Assembly: GCF_001687325.1 (NCBI RefSeq)
Contig: NZ_LZRD01000006.1
Span: 124,001-188,000, forward strand
Length of the DNA stretch: 64,000 nt
Origin: Streptomyces sp. PTY087I2
GTDB lineage: Bacteria; Actinomycetota; Actinomycetes; Streptomycetales; Streptomycetaceae
Direction of reading: 5' to 3'
Numbering within the stretch: position 1 is the first letter of the stretch; every line of letters starts with the position of its first letter. Below are positions 1 through 26,734 of the stretch, piece after piece. The translations under genes and the position numbers were made by a program. The notes beneath the pieces are model-generated. The model searched no databases. It saw only the letters and a list, made by a program, of their open reading frames with translations, and was not told the DNA's origin.

Positions 1-3000
1 GCGGACACCGAGCCCGCACCGGACAGCGACGTTGACCGGAAAGCCGCGCCGGCCCTGTTCACCCCGCTCATGCACTGGCTGCGCCGGCAGCCCGACCACT
101 GGCGCGGCTTCCATCAGTCGATGCTGGTCACCGTCGAGTCCACGCTCACCGAGGACCGCCTGCGGACCGCGCTCGGGCACCTCTTGGCCACCCACGACCT
201 GCTGCGCGCCCGCGTCACCACCGACCACCCCGACGGCCGCCCCCGGCTCACCCCCTCCGATGCCGCACCCGACCCGGCGACCCTCCTCACCGTCGTCCCC
301 GTCGACGGCGACGACACCGAACTACGCCGGGCCGTGGAGGCCCAGTCCCGTGCCCGTGCGGCCGAACTCGACCCGTCGCAGGGTGTGTTGATGCGGGCCG
401 TCTGGTTCCCGCGCGGGCCCGGCCGGGACGGTCGGCTGCTGCTCCTCGTTCACCACCTGGCCGTGGACGGCGTGTCCTGGCGGATCCTGCTGCCCGACCT
501 CGCGCACGCCGTCGCCACCGGCACCCCGCCGGCCCGGACCGGCACCTCCTTCGCCCACTGGTCGGGTGAGTTGTACGAGGACCCCGAGCGCTTCGCCGCC
601 GAACGGCCCCACTGGGACGGCGTCCTGGCCGACCGGCCCACCCCGCTCGCCCCCGACGACGCGGCGAACACCCCGCACACCCCCGGCGAATTGCGCACCG
701 AACTCGCCCCCGATCTCACCGCGCCGCTCCTTGCCGCCACCGCCGCCGCGTTCCACGCACGCCCCGACGAACTCCTCCTTGCCGCACTCGTCCACGCCGT
801 CGGCGGCGACACTCCGGTCCTGGTCGACCTCGAATCCCACGGCCGCCATGAGGAGTTGGCTCCAGGAGCCGGTCTCTCCCGTACCGTGGGCTGGTTCACC
901 ACCCAGTACCCCGTCCGGCTGGACCCCGGCACCGGAGGAGTCGGCCAGGACGTCAAGCGGGTCCGGGACCGGCTCGCGGCCGTTCCCGGCCGGGGGACGG
1001 GGTACGGGGCGCTGTACGGGCAGGCCCCCAGCGGGGCCCAGGCCGCCTTCAACTACCTCGGCCGGTTCACCGCCGACACCCCGGACGGGCACTGGGTCCC
1101 CGCGTCCGAATCCGACGCGGTCCACCCGGGACCGCAGCCCGTGCTCCTCGACGGGCACGTCCTGGACCTCAACGCCTCGACTCTGGACGGCCCCGAGGGT
1201 CCCATCCTCACCGTCCGCTGGACGTACGCCACCGATGTCATCGATCTCGAGCGGATGCGGGCCCTCGCCGACCGGTTCACCTCCGCCCTCACCGAACTCG
1301 TCCACCGCCGCGACGAACCCGGCTTCGCGGGACACAGCCCGGGCGACTTCCCGGTGTCCCTCGACCAGCACGAGATCGCCGAGCTGGAAGCGGCGAGCCC
1401 CGCACTCGACGGCGTACTGCCACTGACGCCACTCCAACACGGTCTCGCCTACCACGCGTTGGCCGTGGAGCCCGGAGCTGATCCGTACGTCGTCCAGCTG
1501 GAGTTGGAGATCAGCGGACCGCTCGACCCCGGCCGTCTGCGCGACGCCGCGCGGGCCGTCGTGGACCGGCACGCCAACCTCCGCGCCGGATTCCGCCGCC
1601 TCAGCACCGGCCGCCTGGTCCAGTACACGACCGCCGACACCGCACCGGAGTGGACCGAACACGACCTGCGCGCGTGCCCGGGCGCCCCGGTGACGGATGC
1701 CCTGGCCGCCTTGGTTTCCGCAGACCGCGTCCGCCCCTTCGCCCCGGACCAGCCACCACTGCTCCGCTTCACCCTGATCCGCACCGCCGACGACCGGTGG
1801 CGGCTGCTGTTCACCAGTCACCACCTGCTGCTCGACGGCTGGTCCGCGCCGCTCCTGCTCACCGACCTGTTCGACGCCTATGCCGGACGCCCCCCGGTCC
1901 GCCGCCGCCCCTTCGCCGACTACGCGCGCTGGCTCGCCGACCGCGACCGCCCCGCCGCCGAAGCCGCATGGCGCACCGCGCTCGACGGAGTCACCGAGCC
2001 CACCCTCATCGCCCCCGGCGACACCCCGGCCGCCGCCCTGATCCCCGAGGAGACCGCCACCGTCCTCGACTCCGCCCTCACGGCCGCGCTCCAGAACCGC
2101 GCCCGCACCACCGGCACCACCCTGAACACCGTCGTCCAGACGGGCTGGGGGCTCGTCCTGTCCCGGCTCACCGGACGCGACGACGTCGTCTTCGGCGGTG
2201 CGGTCTCCGGCCGGCCCGCCGAACTCGACGGCGTGGAAGGGATGCTGGGACTCTTCGTCAACACCCTGCCCACTCGCGTACGTGCGGCTCCCGCCCGCAC
2301 CCTGGGCGACGCGGTGGCCGATCTCCACGCCCGCCAGGTGGCCCTGCTCGACCACCAGCACCTCGGCCTCGCCGACATCCAGCAACTCGTCGGCCTGCCC
2401 GCACTGCTGGACACCATGACCGTCTTCGAGAACTACCCCTTCGACGACGACGCGCTCTCTGGAAGTGAACGCGCCGCAGGGCTCGACGTACGCGGCGTCG
2501 GCGGGCGCGACGCCACCCACTACCCGCTGACCCTCGCGATCACCCTCCAGGGCGGCCGGCTGCGGCTCGTCCTCAAGCACCGCCCCGACCTGTACGACAG
2601 CGCGGCAGCCCGTGCCGTCCTCGACTGGCTGACGCGCGCCCTGGACCTCCTCGCCCACCGGCCCGACCTCCCCGCCGGACAGGTGGACCTCGCCCCGGAC
2701 GCCTCCGCCACACTCAGCGGCCGGCCGGGCATCCCCGCCGCCCTGGGCTGTGCCGGAACGGTCGCGGCCGTCGCCGCCGACACGCCCGACGCCATCGCCG
2801 TACGGCCCCTCGACGGCGGGCAGCAGCCGGTGACGTACGCGGAACTCGTCGCGCGAGCAGCCGAGTTCGCGGGGCGGCTGCGGGAGGTGGGGGCCGGACC
2901 CGAGTCCGTCGTGGCCCTCCTGCTGCCACGCTCGGTGGACCTCGTCGTCGCCGAACTCGCCGTGGCCTGGGCCGGAGCCGCCTACTTGCCCCTGCACCCC

Positions 3001-6000
3001 GACTGGCCCGCCGAACGCATCCGCACCGTCCTCGGCGCAGCCGACGCGGTCGCCCTGATCTGCCGCTCCGGCACCGGCACCGACGCCTTCGGACCGGTCC
3101 CGGTGCTCCACCCGTACGGCGGGAGCACGCCCTCAGCTCCTCGTACGCTCCCGGCACCTCCCGCCCCGCACCGGCTCGCCTACGTCATGTACACCTCCGG
3201 CTCCACCGGCGAGCCCAAGGGCGTCGCCGTCCCCGAGAGCGCCGTCCTCGCCCTTGCCGAGGACAGCCGGTTCGCGGGCGACGCCCACCGGCGGGTCCTC
3301 GTGCACTCCCCGCACTCCTTCGACGCGGCCACCCACGAGATCTGGGGCACCCTGCTGCGCGGCGGCGAACTCGTCCTGGCTCCCGACGCGCCCCTCGACC
3401 CGGCACGCTGGCGCGAGCTGCTGACCGGCGGCGCGGGCCGGGGCGGGGGAGTGGGCAGCGCCTGGTTCACCGCCGGACTGTTCGCGCTCCTCGCCCAGGA
3501 CGCACCGGAGACCTTCACCGCCCTGCGCGAGGTGTGGACCGGCGGCGACGTCGTCTCCCCCGGGGCGGTGGCCGCCGCCCACGCCGCCGCTCCGCACCTC
3601 CGCGTCGTGAACGGCTACGGACCCACCGAGACCACCACGTTCGCCACCGCCCACCTCCTCGACCCCGAGGCATCCGACGCCGGCCCGCTGCCCATCGGAC
3701 GGCCGCTCGACGGCATGACCCTGAGGGTGCTCGACACAGCCCTGCGCCCTGTGCTGCCCGGTGTCCCCGGCGAGCTGTACATCGGCGGGGCCGGCCTCGC
3801 CCGTGGCTACCACGGCCGACCCGGCCGCACAGCCGAACGCTTCGTCGCCGACCCGCACGGGAGCCCGGGGGAGCGGCTGTACCGCACCGGCGACCTGGTG
3901 CGCATCCGGCCGGACGGGGCCCTGGACTTCCTGGGCCGCACCGACGACCAGATCAAACTGCGCGGCCACCGCGTCGAGCCCGGAGAGACAGAGGCGGGCC
4001 TCCTCGCCGAACCGGGCGTCGCCCGCGCCGCCGTGACCCTGCGCACCGACCTCCCCGGCGGCCCCGCCCTCGTTGGATACGCGGTTCCCGCTCCGGGCAC
4101 CACCCTGGACACCGAAGCGCTGCGCCGACGCCTCGCCGCTCGCCTCCCCGACTACCAGGTCCCCGCCCACCTCATCGCCGTCGACGCGCTCCCGCTCACC
4201 GAGAACGGCAAGGTCGACCGCGCCGCCCTGCCCGCCCCCGATTCCTCCGCCCCGGCGGGCCCCGACCACCGGCCACCGGCCGATCAGCGCACCGAACTCC
4301 TCTGCCACGCCTTCGCCGACGCCCTCGGGCTCCCCTCCTTCGGCCCGCACGAGGACTTCTTCGAACGCGGCGGTCACTCGCTGTCCGCGATGAGCCTGGT
4401 GGGCCGGGCCCGTACGCTCCTCGACGCGGACCTCTCCGTCGGCGACCTCTTTACCGCTCGCACCCCGGCCGCCACCGCAGCCCTGCTGCGCGCAGCACGT
4501 ACGCCCGCCCGGCCCTCGGCGGCCGTCGACCGACCGCGCCCCGCCGAACCGCCGCTCTCCGCCGCCCAGCAGCGCCTCTGGTTCCTCCACCGGCTGGAGG
4601 AGGAACCCACCGCCGCGTACAACGTGCCCATCGCCCTCCGCCTCACCGGGACGCTTGACGAACGGGCGCTGGAGCGGGCACTCGCCGATCTCACCGCCCG
4701 CCACGAGGTGCTGCGCACGGTGTTCCCCGAGCGCGAGGGCCGCGCCGTGCAGCACATCCTCGCCCCGGGCGACGCCCCCGTACCCCTCACCGTCCGGACG
4801 ACGACCCCCGACGCCCTGGACGCCGCGCTGGCCGAGGCCGCGAGCCTGCCCTTCGCCCTGGACCGGGAGACGCCGCTGCGCGCCGGCCTGTTCCGGGTGG
4901 CCGCCGAGGACGGGACGAGCGACGTGCTGCTTCTCGTCCTGCACCACATCGCCGGGGACGAGTGGTCCGTACGCCCCCTGCTCGACGACCTGTCGACCGC
5001 CCTCGCCGCCCGCTGCGACGGCCGGTCCCCACAGTGGACGCCGCTGCCCCTCCAGTACGCCGACCACACCCTGCGGCAACAGGAGCTGCTCGGCGACGAG
5101 ACCGACGAGGACAGCGAGATCAGCCGGCAGGTCCGCTACTGGAAGGACCAACTCGCCGGACTCGCACCGGAACTGCCTCTCCCCATGGACCGGCCGCGCC
5201 GCCCGGACACCGGCCACGACGGAGGCATCGTCGAATTCGGGCTCTCCCCGCAGGTCACCGCCGGACTCCGCCGGCTCGCCTCCCGCACCGGCGCGACCCC
5301 GTTCATGGTCGCCCACGCGGCCCTCGCCGTTCTGCTCCACCGGATCGGCGGCACCGACGACGTCCCCGTGGGCACGCTCGTCGCCGGACGCGACGACGCG
5401 GCAGTGCACGACCTCGTCGGCTTCTTCGTCAACACCCTCGTCCTGCGCACCGACGTCGGCGGCGACCCGACCCCGGCCCAGCTCGTCGCCCGCGCCCGGG
5501 CCGCCACGCTCGACGCACTCGACCACGCCGACGTCCCCTTCGAGCGCCTCGTCGACCTGCTCGACGTCGAACGCTCCCTGGAACGCCACCCGTTGTTCCA
5601 GGTCATGCTGAACTACCAGACGCGCACCGCCGAAGGCCCGGAACTGGGCGGTCTGAACAGCGAGCCGGTCGCCGTCCACACCCGTACGGCCAAGTTCGAC
5701 CTCACGTTCACCCTGGTCCAGGAACCGGGAGCCGACGGTCCGTTGAACGGCGGCATCACCTACCGCACCGGCCTCTTCGACGCGGCGACCGTACGCAGGA
5801 TCGCCGACTGGTACGAACGGGTCCTGGTCGCCTTCGCGGACCACCCGGACCGGCCCGTCGGCGGCTGCCGTCTGCTCACCGACACCGAGCGGCACCAGCT
5901 CCTCACCACCTGGAACAGCGCCGAGGAGCCCGTCCAACCCGTCTCGCCCGCCCGGGAGTTCGCCGAGCGAGCCGGTCTCGCGCCCGATGCGCCCGCCGTG

Positions 6001-9000
6001 ATCGACGGCGACCGCACCATCCCGTACGGCGAACTCCTCGCGGACGTCCGGTCGCTGGCCGCCCGCCTCCGCGAGCACGGAGTGCGGCGCGGCGAACCCG
6101 TCGCGGTCCTTCTGCCCCGGTCGGCGGAGCTGGTCACCGCCGTGCACGCCGTGCTCCAAGCGGGCGGAGCGTATCTGCCGCTGGACCCGGACCACCCGGC
6201 CGCACGCCTCTCCGTGATGCTCGGCGACAACCCGCCCCCCGTGCTCCTCACCGACCGCGCGCGGCTGGATCTGCTGCCCGACGGCTTCGACCGGCCGGTG
6301 GTGCTGCTCGACGACCCGCGCCCGGCGGCCCCCGCCGATTTCGCCCCTGCCGAACCCCACCCCGCGCAGCCCGCGTACATCCTGCACACCTCCGGCTCCA
6401 CCTGCCGCCCCAAGGCCGTCTCCGTCCCCCACGGGGCGCTCGGCAACCGGCTCGCCTGGACACAGCGGCGGTTCCCGCTCGGGCCGGGGGACCGCATGCT
6501 GGCCAAGGCGGCCCCCGGGTTCGACGTCTCGGTCTGGGAGCTGACCGGCCCCCTCCTCGCCGGAGCCACCGTCGTCCTCGCCGGACCGGACGCGCACCGC
6601 GACCCCGCCCAACTCGCCCGGCTGATCAGCGAACACACCGTCCACGCGGTCCATTTCGTGCCGTCGATGCTCACCCTGTTCGCCGCCGAGCCGGAAGCGG
6701 CGCGCTGCACCTCGCTGCGGTGGATCTTCAGCGGCGGCGAAGCCCTCACCGACACCCTCGTACGACGCTGCGCGGAGGTGTTCACGGCCCCCGTCGTCAA
6801 CCAGTACGGGCCGACGGAGGCGGCCGTCGACGTCACCGCCCGTACCGCCGTTCCCGGCGAACAGCCCCTCGCCCCGCTCGGAGCCCCGGGAGCGGGAACC
6901 CGCGCCTACGTCCTGGACGCGGCCCTGCGGCCTGTACCGCCCGGAGTGAGCGGCGAACTGTATCTGGGCGGGCAGCAGTTGGCGCTCGGCTACCTCGGCC
7001 GGACCGCGCAGACCGCCGAACGCTTCGTCGCCGACCCGTTCGGAGCCCCGGGGGAGCGGCTGTACCGTACCGGCGACCTGGCCCGCTGGAACGTGCGCGG
7101 CGAGCTGGAGTATCTGCGCCGCGCCGACGACCAGGTGAAGCTGCGCGGCGTACGGATCGAGCCGGAGGAGGTGCGCAGTGTCCTCCTCGGCCACCCGGAT
7201 GTCCGGGATGCCCTCGTCCTCGTACGCGACGATCTGCGCGGAGCGGCACGGCTGGTCGGGTACGTCACCCCCGAGGGCCCGGCCGCGCCACCCACGCCCG
7301 ACGGTCTGATCGCGCACTGCGCCGGCCTGCTGCCCGGGGCCCTGGTGCCCTCCGACGTCGTCGTCCTGGACCGCTTCCCGCTCACCGTGAGCGGCAAGGT
7401 GGACCGCTCGGCGCTCCCCGCGCCCGCCGTCGCGGACCCGGCCGGGGACGGGGAGCTGCCGGAGGACGCGACCGAGCGGGTCCTCGCCGAACTGATCGCC
7501 GATCTGCTGAAGCTGCCCGCCGTCGGACGGCACGACAGCTTCTTCGGACTCGGTGGCGACAGCATCACCTCCATCGTGCTGGTCAGCGCCGCCCGGCGAC
7601 GCGGACTCGTGATCAGCCCCCGTGACGTCTTCGAACAGCGGACCGTCTCGGCCCTCGCCCGCGTGGCCCGGCGGGAGGAGACCGCGGCCCTGGTGCACGA
7701 CTCGGGGGCCGGGGCCGTGCCGCTCACGCCCGTCATGCACGCGCTGCGCCTTCGTGGCGGCGACCATCGCGCCTACCACCAGTCCCTCCTGGTGACCACG
7801 CCGCCCGGCCTCACCGCCGGGCGGCTGCGCCCGGCGCTCGGCCGGCTCGTCGCGCACCACCCCGTGCTGGCCGCCCGGCTGGACGACGCGTGGACGCTGC
7901 ACGTTCCGGAGGGCCCAGACCTTGCTGACGACGTGCTGAGCGTCGTACGGGCGGGCGCGTCCCTCACCGACACGATCACCGACGCCTCACGGAGCGCCAT
8001 CGGAGAACTCGACCCGCACAGCGGCCGCATGCTGCGCGCCGTCCTCCTCGAACCCGAGGACGGGGAGCCGGGCCGGCTGCTGCTGGTCGCCCATCACCTG
8101 GTGGTCGACGCGGTGTCCTGGCGGATCCTCCTCCCCGACCTCGCCCAGCTGTGTGCCGACCCGGACGCGCCGCTGCCCCCGGTGGAGACCTCCTTCCGCA
8201 CCTGGTCCCGGGCCCTGACCGGAACCGTCGCCGACCGCCGGACCGAACTCCCTTACTGGAGCCGGGTGCTGGGCGAGCCGGGGCCCACCCCGTACGGCCG
8301 GGAACCCGACCCCGCCACCGACACCCCGGACACCGTCCACCGGCTGATCACCACCGTCCCCGCCGACCTGGCCGAACCCGCCCTGAACGAGGTGACCGCC
8401 GCGTTCCACTGCACCGAACAGGACGTCCTGCTCACCGCGTTCGTCCTCGCCCACAGCCGCTGGCGCAGCGACGACAGCACCCTCGTGCTGCTCGAAGGGC
8501 ACGGCCGCGACGGCGCACTCCCCGAAGTCGCCGCCCCCGCAAGGGCGGTGGGCTGGTTCACCAGCCAGTACCCGTTCCGGGGCCGGCTCACGGAGGCCGG
8601 AGCCGACGCCGCCATCGCCGACCCCAACGCGGCCGGACGGCTCCTCAAGCAGATCAAGGAGCAGCTGCGCGCCGTCCCCGACCATGGCATCGGCTACGGC
8701 CAACTGCGGTACCTGGATGCCGCATCCGGGGCCGCCCTCGCCGCCCGCCCCGAACCCCTGACCGGCTTCAACTACCTGGGCCGCTACGACGTCGGCGAGA
8801 CCGACGCCGCCCCCGAACCCTGGACCCCGAGCCCCGAGTCGGCCGCCGTATGGCGCCCGGCCCCCGCGCTCGGCGTCCACACCGCGGTGGACCTCGACAT
8901 CACCGCACTGCGCCGCCCCTCGGGCACCGAGCTCTCCGTCAGCTGGCACCACGCGAGCCGCCTGGTGAGCGACGAGGAGATCGCGGTCCTGGACCGCTGG

Positions 9001-9131
9001 TGGCGCACCGCCCTGGACACCCTGGTGGCGGCCGCCCGCACCCAGGCCGCCGGGCACACCCCGTCCGACCTCGGCCTGCTGTCGCTGAGCCAGGACGAAA
9101 TCGACGAGTTCGAAGACGAGTGGAGGACCAC

Positions 9132-9135
<4 letters not shown>
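1..9135 (+). CDS. Nonribosomal peptide synthetase, 5'-truncated: E-(C-A-T)-(C-A-T-E)
   Basis: Multimodular NRPS open from the first base, so its start lies left of the window. Domains by position: epimerisation about 50-1370 (HHLAVDG, NYLGRF); condensation 1405-2690 (HHLLLDGWS); adenylation 2750-4230; carrier about 4270-4490 (GGHSL); condensation 4545-5870 (HHIAGDEWS); adenylation 5930-7430; carrier 7450-7680 (LGGDSI); epimerisation 7715-9090 (HHLVVDAVSW). Aligning the A domains by eye to PheA gives the ten-residue codes DAHWWGGTFK (close to valine codes) and DVWHFGQVDK (close to serine codes, but G for S and Q for L); the final K is assumed. The second A domain has Cys for the conserved Gly of core A3 (TSGSTCRPK). 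The stop codon overlaps the next NRPS start (GTGA). The iron-uptake genes downstream point to a siderophore. Family certain; substrates are predictions. Confidence 0.97.
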
Positions 9136-24668
<15,533 letters not shown>

Positions 24669-24682
24669 CCGGCCGCTCCACA

Positions 24683-24720
24683 CCCGAGGGGGATCCGGCC
24701 GGTGCCGGATCCCCCTCGGG
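24683..24720 (+). terminator. Terminator hairpin after the NRPS genes
   Basis: Perfect 17-bp inverted repeat (left arm 24683-24699, right arm 24704-24720) with a 4-base CGGT loop, starting 14 bases after the NRPS stop. There is no T-run, as is common in high-GC actinomycetes. Confidence 0.85.
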
Positions 24721-24746
24721 GACGCCCCGCGGACCGGGCGCACGCA

Positions 24747-24782
24747 TCGGCCCGTCGGCGGCACACGCCGCCGACGGGCCGA
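24747..24782 (-). terminator. Terminator hairpin after the siderophore-binding protein gene
   Basis: Perfect 16-bp inverted repeat (24747-24762 and 24767-24782) with an ACAC loop, just past the 3' end of the leftward lipoprotein gene. With the preceding hairpin it separates two convergent transcription units. Confidence 0.83.
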
Positions 24783-24798
24783 GAGGCTCAGCAGTCCG

Positions 24799-25788
24799 CT
24801 ACATCTTTTTCAGCATGTCTTCGATCTCGTCGACCGTGGCGATAGCGAAGGTGTAGTTGGCCATCACGAAGTGCCGCGAGGGGAAGGCCCGTCCGGCCTT
24901 GACAGCGGGCACGCCCTTCCACAGTTTGTGGTCCAGGAGCGCCTGCGTGGTGGGCGTCGGCTTGCCGTCGGCCTGCACCGAGTAGATCAGGGCGTCGCAG
25001 TCCTTGAGGACGTCCATCTCCTCGTAACTCTTCGGCACGAAGCCCGCCTCCTTCTCGGGCAGCCCGGCGCCGATCCGCAGACCCACATCGCGCATCACGG
25101 TGACCAGCGGCGTTCCGAGGAAGAATTTGCCGTTCGGACCACCGCTCAGCGGGGCCCAGGTGGTCGTCTCGATCTGCTTGCGGTAGGCGGTTTTCACCTC
25201 CGCGAGCCGGTCCTCGTACTCCTTCTTCTTCGCCGCCAGCTCGCTCTCGCGGTTGACCGCCTTCGCCACCTTGGCGATCTGCTCGTTCCAGAACGCCCCA
25301 CTGGTGTGCCAGTCGAAGTAGGCCACCGGTGCGATGGTCTTGAGCGGAGCCGACTTCTCCTTGTAGAACTGATCGATGATCAGATCCGGCTTCAGGGCCG
25401 CGATGGCCTGGGAGTTGGGCGTCCCCGACGCGCCGATCGTGTCGACGCCCTTGAGCTGCTCGTAGCTCTTCTCGGGCAGCAGCTGGGGGTTGGCCGCCCC
25501 GTCGGGGATGCCGACGGGCGCGATCCCGAGATCGAGGAGCATCAGCGCGTCGTAGTTCTCCAGAACCACCACCCGCTTGGGGTTCTCCGGGACCTTCACC
25601 GTCCCGTTGTCCGTCTCCAGGCTGCGGGTCGCCGCACCGGCCGGCTCCTTGGAACCGCCGTCCGAGGCCTTGCCGTCGGACTCGCTCACGCCACAGGCCG
25701 TCAGCCCTAACGCCGCCGCGGCACCCGTGAGTCCGCCGAGGAAACGCCTGCGCTCCACCGGGCCGGACAGGACACGTGAACGTGCCAT
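24799..25788 (-). CDS. Iron-siderophore ABC transporter substrate-binding lipoprotein (FecB/FepB type)
   Basis: A 329-residue extracellular binding protein expected to capture a ferric siderophore and pass it to a FecCD-type permease. The N-terminus has a twin-arginine-like RRRFLGG, a hydrophobic stretch and a lipobox LTAC, so it should be exported and lipid-anchored. The body has periplasmic-binding-protein features such as VVVLENYDAL near the start and the IYSVQAD and AFPSRHFVMANY segments. The ATG at 25788 is preferred to the GTG six bases upstream because GAAGGAG then has proper spacing. Leu in the signal peptide (25708-25710) is coded by TTA, the rare bldA-dependent codon. The gene converges on the NRPS and is divergent from the siderophore-interacting protein gene across an iron box. 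No permease gene is visible in the window. Confidence 0.93.
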   Translation of the reverse strand: MARSRVLSGPVERRRFLGGLTGAAAALGLTACGVSESDGKASDGGSKEPAGAATRSLETDNGTVKVPENPKRVVVLENYDALMLLDLGIAPVGIPDGAANPQLLPEKSYEQLKGVDTIGASGTPNSQAIAALKPDLIIDQFYKEKSAPLKTIAPVAYFDWHTSGAFWNEQIAKVAKAVNRESELAAKKKEYEDRLAEVKTAYRKQIETTTWAPLSGGPNGKFFLGTPLVTVMRDVGLRIGAGLPEKEAGFVPKSYEEMDVLKDCDALIYSVQADGKPTPTTQALLDHKLWKGVPAVKAGRAFPSRHFVMANYTFAIATVDEIEDMLKKM

Positions 25789-25848
25789 GGTCACTCCTTC
25801 GTCGAGAAACAGAAAGATCTTCCGGCCGCACGAGGGCGCGGCCAGAAG

Positions 25849-25867
25849 TAAGGTATGCCTAACCTAT
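25849..25867. promoter_or_regulatory. Iron box (DmdR/IdeR operator)
   Basis: TAAGGTATGCCTAACCTAT is a 19-bp imperfect palindrome close to the known DmdR1/IdeR consensus TTAGGTTAGGCTAACCTAA. It lies between the divergent binding-protein and siderophore-interacting protein genes, about 60 bases from each start, so one Fe2+-loaded repressor could silence both. Seen in sequence; repressor identity is inferred from the motif. Confidence 0.88.
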
Positions 25868-25928
25868 CGCTTCCGGGCAGGATTCAGGGAGCCGACCATC
25901 CCGATCAGCAACGAGGAGTCCGCACGTC

Positions 25929-26726
25929 ATGAGCACGGTCGCGACCGACGAACAACGAAACCGCAGGCCAGGGCGCATCCACGTGACCACCGTGCGCAGG
26001 CTGCGGCACATCACTCCCCGAATGATCAGGCTGACACTCGGAGGTGACGATCTGTCAGAGTTCAGCAGCAATGGGAGCGATCAGCATGTCGCCCTCTATT
26101 TCTACGAACCCGGCGTCGAACTGCCCCGGCCGTTCACGAGCGAGGCGGCCCGCGCCCTGCTGCCCACCGCCAAACCGCGTCTGCGCCGCTACACCATCCG
26201 CGACCACCGCCCCGAACTCCACGAGGTCGACATGGACTTCGTGCTGCACGGCCCCGATCAGCTCGCCTCCGGATGGGCTGAGCGCGTCCGGCCGGGGGAC
26301 GAGGTGATCTGGTTCGGCCCGAGCCCCGCCTACCCGGTCGCCCCGGCCACCGACTGGACCCTCCTCCTGGGCGACGAGACCGCGCTGCCCGCCATCGGCG
26401 CGATCCTCGAAGAACTCCCCCCGGGACACCGCGTCCTGGCCGCCGTCGAGGCCGCCGACCGGGCGGAGGAACAACCCCTGCCCACCCGGGCCGACGCCAC
26501 CGTGACCTGGCTCCACCGCCACGACCGCGCCCACGGAGACCTCCTGCGCGAACACGCCACCGGCCTTCAACTCCCGGACGGGAAGGGGCGGGTGTGGGGC
26601 GGCGCGGAACGCGGCGTCATGCGGGACCTGCGCCACCACTTCGTCCACGTCCGCGGACTCGACCGCTCGGACACCCACCTGACCGCCTACTGGACCCAGG
26701 GCGAAACCCAGGACAGCGAGGTCTGA
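25929..26726 (+). CDS. Siderophore-interacting protein (FAD-dependent ferric-siderophore reductase)
   Basis: A 265-residue cytoplasmic flavoprotein of the SIP/ViuB family, which reduces ferric siderophores so that iron is released after uptake. Visible landmarks are a beta-barrel start (VTTVRRLRHITPRMIRLTL), the FAD-binding RRYTIR motif near residue 75, GDETALPAI near residue 148, and the C-terminal WGGAE and YWTQGE segments. The length is normal for the family. ATG at 25929 follows a GAGGAG about ten bases upstream. It is the first gene of a tight operon with the hydrolase and two ABC half-transporters, and its promoter region carries the iron box, so it should be induced under iron limitation. 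Confidence 0.94.
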   Translation: MSTVATDEQRNRRPGRIHVTTVRRLRHITPRMIRLTLGGDDLSEFSSNGSDQHVALYFYEPGVELPRPFTSEAARALLPTAKPRLRRYTIRDHRPELHEVDMDFVLHGPDQLASGWAERVRPGDEVIWFGPSPAYPVAPATDWTLLLGDETALPAIGAILEELPPGHRVLAAVEAADRAEEQPLPTRADATVTWLHRHDRAHGDLLREHATGLQLPDGKGRVWGGAERGVMRDLRHHFVHVRGLDRSDTHLTAYWTQGETQDSEV

Positions 26727-26734
26727 CCCCCACC

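Noticed and set aside
322..3111. 929-residue minus-strand reading frame across the first NRPS
   Set aside because: Antisense shadow of a high-GC coding strand; its composition is Gly/Glu/Val-rich low complexity and the plus strand carries clear NRPS motifs. Other very long minus frames (3133-7902, 8784-13313, 13413-18365, 19614-24764) were dropped for the same reason.
8151..9131. Upstream extension of the second NRPS frame
   Set aside because: This stretch codes the E domain of the first NRPS in another frame and the extension is Arg/Pro-rich noise; the GTG at 9132 with GGAGG is the real start.
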